Positions 5,636-13,234 of a DNA stretch of 15,816 bases are shown here, one piece after another. The DNA is taken from assembly GCF_014384885.1 (NCBI RefSeq), contig NZ_JACRST010000035.1, positions 1 to 15,816 of the forward strand, given 5' to 3'. Each line of letters starts with the position of its first letter. Position 1 is the stretch's first letter. A program made the translations under genes and the position numbers. The notes under the pieces are model-generated. The model was not told where the DNA came from. It was given only the letters and a program-made list of their open reading frames with translations, and did no database searches. The DNA is from Ligaoa zhengdingensis. GTDB taxonomy: Bacteria; Bacillota; Clostridia; Oscillospirales; Ruminococcaceae.

Positions 5636-7159
5636 TCACAGTGTCGAGAGGGTGGAAAATTGCTCCTTGAGGGCGGGGTAAAGCGAACAATAGAGCTGAT
5701 AATAGGGCTCGTACTGCGTCGAGGCCGCCGGGTCGGGCTGCTGCGGCGGATTGAGCTCGATCATCTTCTCGCAGGCCTCGCGCACGCTGGGGTACAGCCC
5801 CGCGCCCACGCCGGCCAGGATGGCCGCGCCCAGCGCAGGTCCCTCCTTGGAGACCACCGTGCGCACCGGGCAGCCAAACACGTCGGCGATCATCTGCCGC
5901 CACAGCGGGCTGGAACCGCCGCCGCCACAGGCCAGCATCTCCTGTGAGACAACCCCCATCCCGCGCAGGATGTCGAGGCATTGCCGCTGGGAGTAGACAA
6001 CCCCCTCGAGCACGGCGCGCAGCAGGTCGTATTTGGTGTGGATGGCGGACAGGCCGAAGAACACCCCGCGGCTGCGTTCATCCAGCAGGGGGGAGCGCTC
6101 GCCCATCAGGTAGGGCAGGAACAGCAGGCGGTTCGCGCCGATGGGGACCCGCTCTGCCTGCCGGTCCATCAGGTAGTAGGGGTCAACCCCCATCCCCGCG
6201 GCGGTGCGCATCTCCTCAGCAAAGAAGTTGTCGCGCAACCATTTGAGCGAAAGTCCGGCGGACAGGGTGCAGCTCATGGTCGCCCAGGTGCCGGGCACGG
6301 CCGCACAGAAAGTATGTACACGGCCCTGCGGGTCGATGGCGGGCGCGTCCGAATGGGCGAACACCACGCCCGATGTGCCGATGGTGACGAACGCCTTGCC
6401 CTCGGCCACCACGCCGGTGCCCACAGCCGCGGCGGCGTTGTCCCCCGCTCCGGCCACCACCGGCGTCCCAGCCGCCAGCCCGGTGAGAGCGGCGGCCTCC
6501 GGGGTCACCCTGCCGGCCACCTCGCACGATTCGTACACATGCCCCAGCAGGCCCTTGTCGATCTCCAACGCGTCCAGGATTTCGTCGGACCAGCAGCGAT
6601 GGGTCAGGTCGAGCAGGTTGGTGCCCGAGGCGTCGGTGACCTCGGCCGCATATTCGCCGGTGAGGCGGTAGCGGATGTAGTCCTTGGGCAGCAGGATGTG
6701 GGCGCAGCGCCGGTAGACCTCCGGTTCGTGCCGGCGCACCCACAGGATTTTGCCCGCGGTGAAGCCCGCGAGGGCCGGGTTGGCGGTGATCTCAATCAGC
6801 CGCTGCGCGCCCACAAGCCGGGTGATCTCGGCGCACTCCTCGGTGGTGCGGCCGTCGCACCAAAGGATGCTCGGGCGCAGCGGGCTGCCCGCCTCGTCCA
6901 ACATCACCAGGCCGTGCATCTGCCCTGAGATGCCGACCCCGGCGATCCCTTCGGGGGAGACGCCGCTCTCTTCAATCACCTGACGCACGGTGGACGCCGC
7001 AGCGTCCCACCAGTCGGCCGGGTCCTGCTCCGCCCAGCCGTTTTGCGGCTGGTGCAGCGGGTACTCCGCCAGAGCCGAGGCCACAGCCCGGCCGCATTCG
7101 TCAAACAGAACCGTCTTGGTCCCTGAGGTACCCAGATCGATCCCGATCAGATAGCGCAT
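5636..7159 (-). CDS. xylB: Xylulokinase (FGGY family)
   Basis: This 507-residue cytosolic kinase has the length and blocks of XylB: IDLGTSGTK at 7-15 (phosphate-binding, Asp8), ISGQMHG at 77-83 (sugar-binding, specific to xylulokinases), NPALAGFTAGKILWV at 127-141, the catalytic Asp240 in GAGDNAAAAVG, and IGTSGVVFA at 260-268. It should phosphorylate D-xylulose to xylulose-5-phosphate with ATP, feeding the pentose phosphate pathway. Start ATG 7159 follows GAGGAGGG at 6 bases. It lies 36 bases after the permease gene and 14 bases before the DUF4867 gene. Glycerol, fuculose and ribulose kinases are less likely because of the GQMHG block and the NPALAGFTAGK region. Confidence 0.93.
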   Translation of the reverse strand: MRYLIGIDLGTSGTKTVLFDECGRAVASALAEYPLHQPQNGWAEQDPADWWDAAASTVRQVIEESGVSPEGIAGVGISGQMHGLVMLDEAGSPLRPSILWCDGRTTEECAEITRLVGAQRLIEITANPALAGFTAGKILWVRRHEPEVYRRCAHILLPKDYIRYRLTGEYAAEVTDASGTNLLDLTHRCWSDEILDALEIDKGLLGHVYESCEVAGRVTPEAAALTGLAAGTPVVAGAGDNAAAAVGTGVVAEGKAFVTIGTSGVVFAHSDAPAIDPQGRVHTFCAAVPGTWATMSCTLSAGLSLKWLRDNFFAEEMRTAAGMGVDPYYLMDRQAERVPIGANRLLFLPYLMGERSPLLDERSRGVFFGLSAIHTKYDLLRAVLEGVVYSQRQCLDILRGMGVVSQEMLACGGGGSSPLWRQMIADVFGCPVRTVVSKEGPALGAAILAGVGAGLYPSVREACEKMIELNPPQQPDPAASTQYEPYYQLYCSLYPALKEQFSTLSTL

Positions 7160-7195
7160 GGAAATCCCTCCTCATTTCATATTGGCCAGGGCGGT

Positions 7196-8371
7196 TCACG
7201 ACTTGGACGAGTGCTTTTTCGACACCACGTCGAACACCACCGCCGCCAGCAGCACGATGCCCTTGACCACCTTCTGCCAGTTGGCATCGATGCCCAGGAT
7301 GGACATACCGTTGTTGAGCACGCCCATGAAGATTGCGCCGATGACCGCACCGCTCACCGTACCGGTGCCGCCATAGGCCGACGCGCCGCCGATGTAGCAG
7401 GCGCCGATCGCATCCATCTCATAGTTGGTACCCGCGGACGGCGCTGCCGAGTTAAACCGCGCAATGCACACCAGAGCCGCCACCGCCGACAGGAAGCCCA
7501 TGTTGGTGTAGGCGAAGAACAGCGTGCGGTTGGTGTTGATACCCGAAAGTTTCGCAGCCTTTTCGTTGCCGCCCATCGCGTAAAGATAACGGCCGGGCAC
7601 GGTGTTCTGGGTGTAGTAGCTGTAGGCCAAAATGATGACGCCCAGCAGAATGAGCACCACCGGGATACCCTTGTTGCTTCCCAACAGGTAGGAGAGCGCC
7701 ATCACCACCGCGCAGATCAGCACGATGCGGCCCCAGAGCATCCCCTGGGATTCCACGTCGTAGCCCTTGCGCAGTTTTTTGGCGCGGCCGATCAACTGAA
7801 CCGCCAGGTATACCGCGCACAGCACCGCGCCCACAATCAGGGTGACGCTCAGGATCAACCCCTTGTTCGAGGCGTCCCCGGGCAGGAAGCTGCTGAAGTA
7901 TCTGAGATATTCCTGCGGGAACGGCGAGATTGTCAGGCCGTTGAGCACGATCAGCGCCACGCCGCGCCAGAGCATCATGCCCGCCAGGGTGACGATGAAC
8001 GCCGGGATGCGCACATACGCAATCCAAAAGCCCTGCCACGCGCCGATCAGGGTGCCCAGCACCAGGCAGACCAGGATGGTTAGATAGACATTCATCTTGT
8101 TGCTCACGATCATCACGCCCGCGATTGCGCCCACCAGGGCGACAATCGAGCCCACCGACAGGTCGATATTGCCGCCGGTGAGGATGCACATCAGCATACC
8201 GACTGCCAGGATGACGACATAACTGTTTTGCAGGATCAGGTTGGTGATGTTCGCAGGCGCAAACAGGGAGCCCTTGCCCGCAATGGAGATGAGCACCTGG
8301 AACAGCACCATCACCACCGCCAGGGCGATGAGCATGGTATTCTTTTTGAGGACCTCTTTCGTCTTTGTCAT
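7196..8371 (-). CDS. mmsB: Sugar ABC transporter permease (MmsB/GguB type)
   Basis: This 391-residue membrane protein has about ten hydrophobic segments and belongs to the CUT2 class of sugar permeases. The typical block GGNIDLSVGS is at 66-75, and the IPAFIVTLAGMMLWRG and ACYIGGASAYGGTGTVSGA stretches match multiple-monosaccharide transporters more than plain ribose permeases, which are shorter. It forms the channel, probably as a dimer, for the sugar delivered by the lipoprotein upstream. Start ATG 8371 is 5 bases after the ATPase stop; AAAGGAG lies within the end of the ATPase gene, so translation is likely coupled. Confidence 0.93.
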   Translation of the reverse strand: MTKTKEVLKKNTMLIALAVVMVLFQVLISIAGKGSLFAPANITNLILQNSYVVILAVGMLMCILTGGNIDLSVGSIVALVGAIAGVMIVSNKMNVYLTILVCLVLGTLIGAWQGFWIAYVRIPAFIVTLAGMMLWRGVALIVLNGLTISPFPQEYLRYFSSFLPGDASNKGLILSVTLIVGAVLCAVYLAVQLIGRAKKLRKGYDVESQGMLWGRIVLICAVVMALSYLLGSNKGIPVVLILLGVIILAYSYYTQNTVPGRYLYAMGGNEKAAKLSGINTNRTLFFAYTNMGFLSAVAALVCIARFNSAAPSAGTNYEMDAIGACYIGGASAYGGTGTVSGAVIGAIFMGVLNNGMSILGIDANWQKVVKGIVLLAAVVFDVVSKKHSSKS

Positions 8372-8376
8372 ATTCG

Positions 8377-9915
8377 TTACGCTCCTTTACCGGCCGATTG
8401 CAGAATGCAGGACATGATGCTCTCCTGGCTGGACTCCTCGCGGGTCAGTTCGCCCACAATGCGGCCCTCGTTCATCACATAGGTGCGGTCGCACATGCCG
8501 AGAATCTCAGGCAGCTCGGAGGAGATCATAATCACGGACTTTCCCTCCGCGACCAGTTGGTTGATAATGCAGTAGATTTCATATTTTGCGCCCACGTCGA
8601 TGCCGCGGGTGGGTTCATCCAAAATTAAAATATCTGGGTCGGCGAACATCCACTTGGCCAGCAGCACCTTCTGCTGGTTGCCGCCGGACAGGTTGCCCAC
8701 CAGCTGCTCCACGCTGGAGCATTTGGTACGCAGTTTTTCTTTGTATTCGTTCGCCACCTGGATCTCCAGGTCTTTATCCAAAGTTTTGTGATGGCTGATT
8801 TTTTCCATCCGGGAAAGGGTGGTGTTCTCCCGGATGGTGCTGCTCAAGATCAGGCCGTTGCCCTTGCGGTCTTCGGTGACATAGGCGAGCTTGTGGTCGA
8901 TGGCGTCCTGTACGCTGTGCAGATGGACCTCCCGCCCGTTGATAATCAGGGTGCCTGAGATCCCCCTGCCGTAGCTCCCGCCGAAGATGCTCATGGCGAG
9001 CTCGGTGCGCCCCGCGCCCATCAGCCCGCTGACGCCCACCACTTCGCCCCGCCGCACGTTTAGGTTGACGCCGTCGCAGACCTTGCGCCCGTCGTACAGC
9101 GGGTGGTAAACCGTCCAGTCGCGCACCTCCATGCTGATTTCCCCAATCTTCGGTTCGCGCTTGGGGAAGCGGTCGGTCAGCTCGCGGCCTACCATGCCGC
9201 GGATGATGCGCTCCTCGCTGAGATCGTCCACGCCCTTTACCAGCGTCTCAATCGTCGCGCCGTCGCGGATGACGGTGATTTTGTCCGCCACATACGAAAC
9301 TTCGCTCAGCTTGTGGGAAATGATGATGCAGGTCATGCCCTGGGCCTTAAACTCCAGCATCAGGTCGAGCAGCTTTTTCGAGTCCGTCTCGTTGAGCGAT
9401 GCGGTGGGTTCGTCCAGGATGAGCAGCTTTACGTTTTTCGCCAGCGCCTTGGCGATCTCCACAAGCTGCTGCTTGCCCACGCCGATGTCTTTGATGAGGG
9501 TATGGGAGGACTCGTGCAGCCCCACCATGCGGAGCAGTTCGTCCGCCTTGTTGAAGGTCTCGTCCCAGTCGATTTTGCCCTTGTTTCCGCGCTCGTTGCC
9601 GAGGAACATATTCTCGCCGATGGTGAGATACGGCACCAGCGCCAGTTCCTGATGGATGATGACGATGCCTTTGGCCTCGCTATCCTTGATGGTGTGGAAT
9701 TTGCAGAGTTCCCCTTTGTAGATGATGTCGCCCTCGTAATCGCCATAGGGATAGATGCCGGACAGCACGTTCATCAACGTGGATTTTCCGGCCCCGTTTT
9801 CCCCAACCAGGGCGTGGATTTCGCCCTCGGTAACCTGCAGGTTGACGTCGTCGAGTGCGCGCACACCGGGGAACAGCTTGGTTATGTGCTTCATTTCCAG
9901 TATGATGTTAGCCAC
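8377..9915 (-). CDS. mmsA: Sugar ABC transporter ATP-binding protein, two ABC domains (MmsA/GguA type)
   Basis: This 512-residue cytosolic protein contains two fused ABC domains. The first has Walker A GENGAGKST (38-46), a signature-like VGKQQLVEIAKAL and Walker B LLILDEPTASL. The second has a degenerate Walker A (GLMGAGRTELA), a canonical LSGGNQQKVLLAKW and ILILDEPTRGIDVGAK. Degenerate second-site P-loops are normal in CUT2 sugar ATPases. The long insertion after GIYPYGDYEG and the overall length fit the MmsA/GguA group that transports several monosaccharides including xylose. Start GTG 9915 follows GGAGG at 7 bases. It energises import through the adjacent permease. Confidence 0.94.
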   Translation of the reverse strand: MANIILEMKHITKLFPGVRALDDVNLQVTEGEIHALVGENGAGKSTLMNVLSGIYPYGDYEGDIIYKGELCKFHTIKDSEAKGIVIIHQELALVPYLTIGENMFLGNERGNKGKIDWDETFNKADELLRMVGLHESSHTLIKDIGVGKQQLVEIAKALAKNVKLLILDEPTASLNETDSKKLLDLMLEFKAQGMTCIIISHKLSEVSYVADKITVIRDGATIETLVKGVDDLSEERIIRGMVGRELTDRFPKREPKIGEISMEVRDWTVYHPLYDGRKVCDGVNLNVRRGEVVGVSGLMGAGRTELAMSIFGGSYGRGISGTLIINGREVHLHSVQDAIDHKLAYVTEDRKGNGLILSSTIRENTTLSRMEKISHHKTLDKDLEIQVANEYKEKLRTKCSSVEQLVGNLSGGNQQKVLLAKWMFADPDILILDEPTRGIDVGAKYEIYCIINQLVAEGKSVIMISSELPEILGMCDRTYVMNEGRIVGELTREESSQESIMSCILQSAGKGA

Positions 9916-9958
9916 TTGAACCCCTCCAATATCCGATTGTGCCGATAAAAATTAGAAC

Positions 9959-9988
9959 ACGGGCGGACGGATTTTTCCGCCCGCCCGT
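9959..9988 (-). terminator. Intercistronic stem-loop between the binding-protein and ATPase genes
   Basis: ACGGGCGG-A-CGGA / TCCG-C-CCGCCCGT forms about a 12-bp stem with one mismatch and a 4-base loop. It lies 26 bases after the binding-protein stop and is followed, after six bases, by AATTTTT on the minus strand. Such elements often let partial termination or 3' protection raise the level of the binding protein over the ATPase and permease. Confidence 0.6.
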
Positions 9989-10014
9989 AAAACTATCGAC
10001 TGAACCGGGAAGTC

Positions 10015-11163
10015 TTATGCCAGATCTGCCTCGGTGTAGTAACCGCTGTCGATCAGCAGCTCTTTGTAGTTGTCCACGGTGCAGACCACAGGGTCGCACA
10101 GGAAGGACGGGATGATGCCGGTGCCGTTGTCATAGGTCGTGGTGTCGTTGATCTCAGGCTCGCTGCCCTTCATGATCGCATCGACCATCTTAACAACCTG
10201 CGCAGCCAGGGTGCGGGTATCCTTGAACACAGACATGCTCTGGGTGCCGGCGATGATGTTCTTCACGTTCGGCTTGTCGCAGTCCTGACCGGTGATAACA
10301 GGCATGTTCTCAGCGGTGTAGCCGGCGGCCAGCAGGGCGTTCTGCACACCGTAGGAGGTGGAGTCGTTCGAGCAGAGAACCGCGTCCAGCTTGGTGCCGT
10401 TGGGGGCGTAACCGTTGGAGGTGATGAGGTTCTCCATGCGCTTCTGGCTTTCCTCAGTGGACCAGTTGGGAGTTGCGCACTGCGCTTTCTCGGTCTGGCC
10501 GGAGGGAACAACCAGCTTGCCGCTCTCGATGTAGGGGTTCAGCACATCCATCGCGCCGCCGAAGAGGAAGTTCACGTTGTTGTCATCGGGCGCGCCGGTG
10601 ACCAGCTCGATGTTGAAGGGGCCCGCAGCGTTATCCAGATCGAGAGCAGTTTTGATGAACTCGCCCTGGAAGGTGCCTACCTTGTAGTTGTCGAAGGTCG
10701 CGTAGTAGGAAACAGCGTCGCTGTTCATGATGAGGCGGTCGTAGGAGATAACGGGGATTCCCTTGTCTTTGGCGCCCTTGAGCACCTCGGTCAGAGCGGA
10801 ACCGTCGATCGCGGCGATGACGAGAGCCTCGCAGCCGCCGGAGATCATGTTCTCAAGCTGAGAAACCTGGGTGGGGATGTCGTTGTCGCCCGCGTACTGC
10901 AGATCGACTTCGTAGCCCGCCGCTTCCAGTTCGGCTTTCATGTTGCTGCCGTCCTGGTTCCAGCGCTGCAAGCTCTGGGTGGGCATCGAGACGCCGATTT
11001 TGCCACCCGAAGTGGGAGCCTCGGGAGCGGGCTCCGCAACGGAGGACTGCGGCGCGCTGCTCTCGGGCGCCGGAGCCGCGCTGCTCGACGGCGTGCTGCC
11101 GTTGCAAGCGGTTAGGGAAAGGGTCAGGGTAGTCGCCAGGATCATTGCCAGAATCTTTTTCAT
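10015..11163 (-). CDS. chvE: ChvE-type sugar-binding lipoprotein of the ABC transporter
   Basis: This 382-residue protein starts with a lipoprotein signal peptide (MKKILAMILATTLTLSLTAC, lipid-bearing Cys20), followed by a Ser/Ala/Pro-rich linker to about residue 52 and a two-lobed solute-binding domain. GVSMPTQSLQRWNQDG, AIDGSAL, ISYDRLI and VTGAPDDNN are characteristic of the ChvE/multiple-monosaccharide binding proteins, which bind xylose, arabinose, glucose, galactose or fucose. It is anchored outside the membrane and delivers sugar to the permease. Start ATG 11163 follows AGGAG at 8 bases; it is the first gene of the operon, about 155 bases after the predicted transcription start. Its operon context favours a pentose ligand. 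Confidence 0.95.
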   Translation of the reverse strand: MKKILAMILATTLTLSLTACNGSTPSSSAAPAPESSAPQSSVAEPAPEAPTSGGKIGVSMPTQSLQRWNQDGSNMKAELEAAGYEVDLQYAGDNDIPTQVSQLENMISGGCEALVIAAIDGSALTEVLKGAKDKGIPVISYDRLIMNSDAVSYYATFDNYKVGTFQGEFIKTALDLDNAAGPFNIELVTGAPDDNNVNFLFGGAMDVLNPYIESGKLVVPSGQTEKAQCATPNWSTEESQKRMENLITSNGYAPNGTKLDAVLCSNDSTSYGVQNALLAAGYTAENMPVITGQDCDKPNVKNIIAGTQSMSVFKDTRTLAAQVVKMVDAIMKGSEPEINDTTTYDNGTGIIPSFLCDPVVCTVDNYKELLIDSGYYTEADLA

Positions 11164-11229
11164 TTCTTTCACTCCTGTTTCGTCAATGTTATTATTTTGC
11201 CGCACAAGGCGGTTCTTCCTGGAGCCGCA

Positions 11230-11264
11230 CCCCTGAGCACAGAAACTGTGCCCGTGCTCAGGGG
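11230..11264 (-). promoter_or_regulatory. Leader stem-loop of the sugar operon with an alternative fold
   Basis: CCCCTGAGCAC (11230-11240) and GTGCTCAGGGG (11254-11264) form a perfect 11-bp stem. An overlapping stem CACAG-AAA-CTGTG (11238-11250) uses part of the same arm, so the two folds compete. It lies in the predicted 5' leader, about 65 bases before the start codon. No T-run follows, so it is not a plain terminator. The arm contains the same GTGCTC hexamer as the nearby operator. Confidence 0.5.
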
Positions 11265-11299
11265 AAGGTATAAAAGGAGGAAATTAGGCCAATTCGATT

Positions 11300-11313
11300 C
11301 GTGCTCGAGCACG
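11300..11313. promoter_or_regulatory. Perfect palindromic operator just downstream of the sugar-operon promoter
   Basis: CGTGCTCGAGCACG is a perfect 14-bp palindrome with a central CG, as is common for LacI-type operators. It begins about 13 bases beyond the -10 box, so a bound protein would block transcription. A related site lies at 11657-11670. Candidate binders are the LacI-type regulator (2346-3374) or the twin-wHTH regulator (11706-13160). Confidence 0.65.
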
Positions 11314-11325
11314 TCATCTGCTTTA

Positions 11326-11354
11326 ACTATAATCGTTCGCTTTTCATTTGTCAA
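11326..11354 (-). promoter_or_regulatory. Main promoter of the sugar transport/catabolism operon
   Basis: On the minus strand a perfect TTGACA (11349-11354) and TATAGT (11326-11331, 5 of 6) are spaced by 17 bases. Predicted start near 11320, giving a leader of about 155 bases before the binding-protein gene. Confidence 0.85.
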
Positions 11355-11489
11355 CACAAATTCGTTCTTATGACAAAAATTTGGATAGATTGCCAGATTT
11401 GGCATCTGTTTATTGTTAATTTATACCACTAAATAGGGTGCAAATTTGCGTGGTTGTCCCAGTTACACGCCGGTGAATGCCGACCGGGC

Positions 11490-11527
11490 AAAAAAATCTG
11501 TTTAGAATGCAGACGAATTCTAAACAG
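11490..11527 (-). terminator. Rho-independent terminator downstream of the twin-wHTH regulator gene
   Basis: CTGTTTAGAAT / ATTCTAAACAG is a perfect 11-bp stem with an 8-base loop, followed on the minus strand by ATTTTTTTG. It isolates the sugar operon from regulator transcription. It lies about 180 bases after the regulator's stop; the stretch between (11528-11705) has no gene. Confidence 0.85.
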
Positions 11528-11656
11528 GCTGGGGCAAATTTATGGAGTCCATACAAGAAAAAAAGTCGCCTGATTTTTTATATTGTGCTCGGCCCCCCTT
11601 TTTGTTTTTTCCAGTTTTAAAGAGATAACTTTTTGGTAAAACAGGCTGAATTTTAT

Positions 11657-11670
11657 TGTGCACGAGCACA
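11657..11670. promoter_or_regulatory. Distal operator-like site related to the promoter-proximal palindrome
   Basis: TGTGC-ACGA-GCACA matches the proximal site in the form GTGC-WCGW-GCAC, with 5-bp arms and a central CG. It lies about 355 bases upstream of the first site. A half site TGTGCTCG is at 11584-11591. Paired distant sites would permit DNA looping. Confidence 0.45.
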
Positions 11671-11705
11671 GTATATTTTAAGATAAAATCGACCCCGCAA
11701 GAGGG

Positions 11706-13160
11706 TTACAGCCGCAATTGCGGGGTGGCGACCGCACGCGCTTGTGCAAGATGAAACCGCTCCACGGTGAACTGCCTCGCCAGGTCCAGAACTCGGCAGT
11801 AGCAGCCGGCCAGGCCGTCGGCAAACCCGCGGATATTTCCTGCTTGCAGGAGGTCGAGCAGGCTGTGGCTCGCCTGGTTGATCGATGTAGCTTCGATATC
11901 GCTGCAAAAGGTCAGATAGTAGCCCCACTGGCTCAGATTGTGGGCTTCGGTCAGGATCGCCCGCAGCGGACCGAGCTCCAACCGGTCCAGCAGGCAGGTG
12001 ACGACGTCGGTCAGCGGGGTGGCGCCCGGTAGGTCGAACCGGGCCTCCAGGGCCTTGCAATCTGCCCGGCTCAGCCGCGGCGCGGCCAGCAGCGCGGCGG
12101 GCCGGATCACCAGAGCCATGAATTGCAGAGAGAAGAGGTACAGCATCAGGTCGCGCGGATCGGTCTCGGCCTGCAATGCGCGAAGTGCCGCGGGCTTCTC
12201 CGGGAGCAGGGCGATCGTCCCCTTGGCGTTGAGCGTCTTACTGAAGCCCAGCCGCCCCAACAGGGCCAGCGCGCTGCGCACCGTGGATACCGATACGCCG
12301 TACTGCGCGGCCAGCTCGGCCTCATACGGCAGATAGGCCCCCGGCTGATACTGCCTGGAACGGATCTTACGCATCAGGTCCCGGGCGATACGGTTGTAGC
12401 AGTGGTTCCGGCCCTGGGCGATATTCCAAAGGAAAACATCCTCGGGCTGCGCGGGACAGCCGGGGAAGGCGATTTCCAGCAGTTTGATGCTCTCGGCCAC
12501 CCAGGCGGCCAGGTTGCGATACGTGGCGGTGAGCCGCTGAAACTTTTGCAGCGGGTCTCCGCCGCTCAGCACAGCGGTCATCCAGTCCGCTTTGGGGGAA
12601 ATATTCCGGAAGGACAGGCCGGTAAACGTCTTCTGCTCCTCCACAAAAAAGGCCAGATGGCCGTTGGATTCAAATGTGATGTACAGGCTGCTGAACAGGG
12701 GGTTGCCGCTGCGGCGCAGCAGGCCGCGGCAGAGGGACGACGCCGTCCGCCACCCGTCCCCCTCCTCGCGATCCGTCCGCATGGGCTGGCCGAAGTGGGG
12801 CAGCTCCTCGAGGGCGCATCCCTGGGCCGCGAACACCAACAGGGACGGCAGCACAACGGCCATCGTCTGATAGAGGGGAATCAGGCTGTCACGCTTGGCC
12901 AAGACCGTGAGTGCCGCGGCCGCCGGGTCCGGGCCAGCCCTCCAGCAGCGGACTACCGCCGCCCGGCGGGGGTACAGATCGATGTACCCCTCCGCCTTCA
13001 GAGCAGCCAACACGCCGGATACGGTGCGCGCGCCCACCTGATGCACCTGGCAGAGCTGCCGGGTGGAGAGCAGGCGGCTGCCCGGCCGCAGGTACCCGCT
13101 GGTAATCTGGGCCTTCAAGTTCTGGTACAAATAAGAAAACTGGGTGTCCTGGTAACCCAT
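11706..13160 (-). CDS. GntR-type regulator with two winged-helix domains
   Basis: This 484-residue protein has two GntR-like DNA-binding domains. The first spans residues 8-70 (YLYQNLKAQITSGYLRPGSR ... LSTRQLCQVHQVGARTVSGVLAALKAEGYI). The second spans about 253-318 (RIARDLMRKIRSRQYQPGAY ... ELAAQYGVSVSTVRSALALLGRLGF). Each is followed by a mostly helical region of about 165-180 residues without a recognised effector fold (FCD, UTRA or aminotransferase). It looks like a duplicated wHTH-plus-helical module. GntR proteins usually carry one such domain and dimerise. Start ATG 13160 follows AAAGGAG at 9 bases. The gene is read toward the sugar operon but separated from it by a terminator. The effector and targets are unknown. 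Confidence 0.85.
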   Translation of the reverse strand: MGYQDTQFSYLYQNLKAQITSGYLRPGSRLLSTRQLCQVHQVGARTVSGVLAALKAEGYIDLYPRRAAVVRCWRAGPDPAAAALTVLAKRDSLIPLYQTMAVVLPSLLVFAAQGCALEELPHFGQPMRTDREEGDGWRTASSLCRGLLRRSGNPLFSSLYITFESNGHLAFFVEEQKTFTGLSFRNISPKADWMTAVLSGGDPLQKFQRLTATYRNLAAWVAESIKLLEIAFPGCPAQPEDVFLWNIAQGRNHCYNRIARDLMRKIRSRQYQPGAYLPYEAELAAQYGVSVSTVRSALALLGRLGFSKTLNAKGTIALLPEKPAALRALQAETDPRDLMLYLFSLQFMALVIRPAALLAAPRLSRADCKALEARFDLPGATPLTDVVTCLLDRLELGPLRAILTEAHNLSQWGYYLTFCSDIEATSINQASHSLLDLLQAGNIRGFADGLAGCYCRVLDLARQFTVERFHLAQARAVATPQLRL

Positions 13161-13234
13161 GGTGCAAATCTCCTTTTTGCGCCGGTTTTATGGCCCCGCC
13201 CCCTTTCGGAGGATATCGGCAGGGCTATCTTTTA

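Noticed and set aside
11333..11348. A catabolite-repression (cre) site between the -35 and -10 boxes
   Set aside because: The stretch TGAAAAGCGAACGA on the minus strand resembles cre but carries an extra base in the left arm and a poor right arm.
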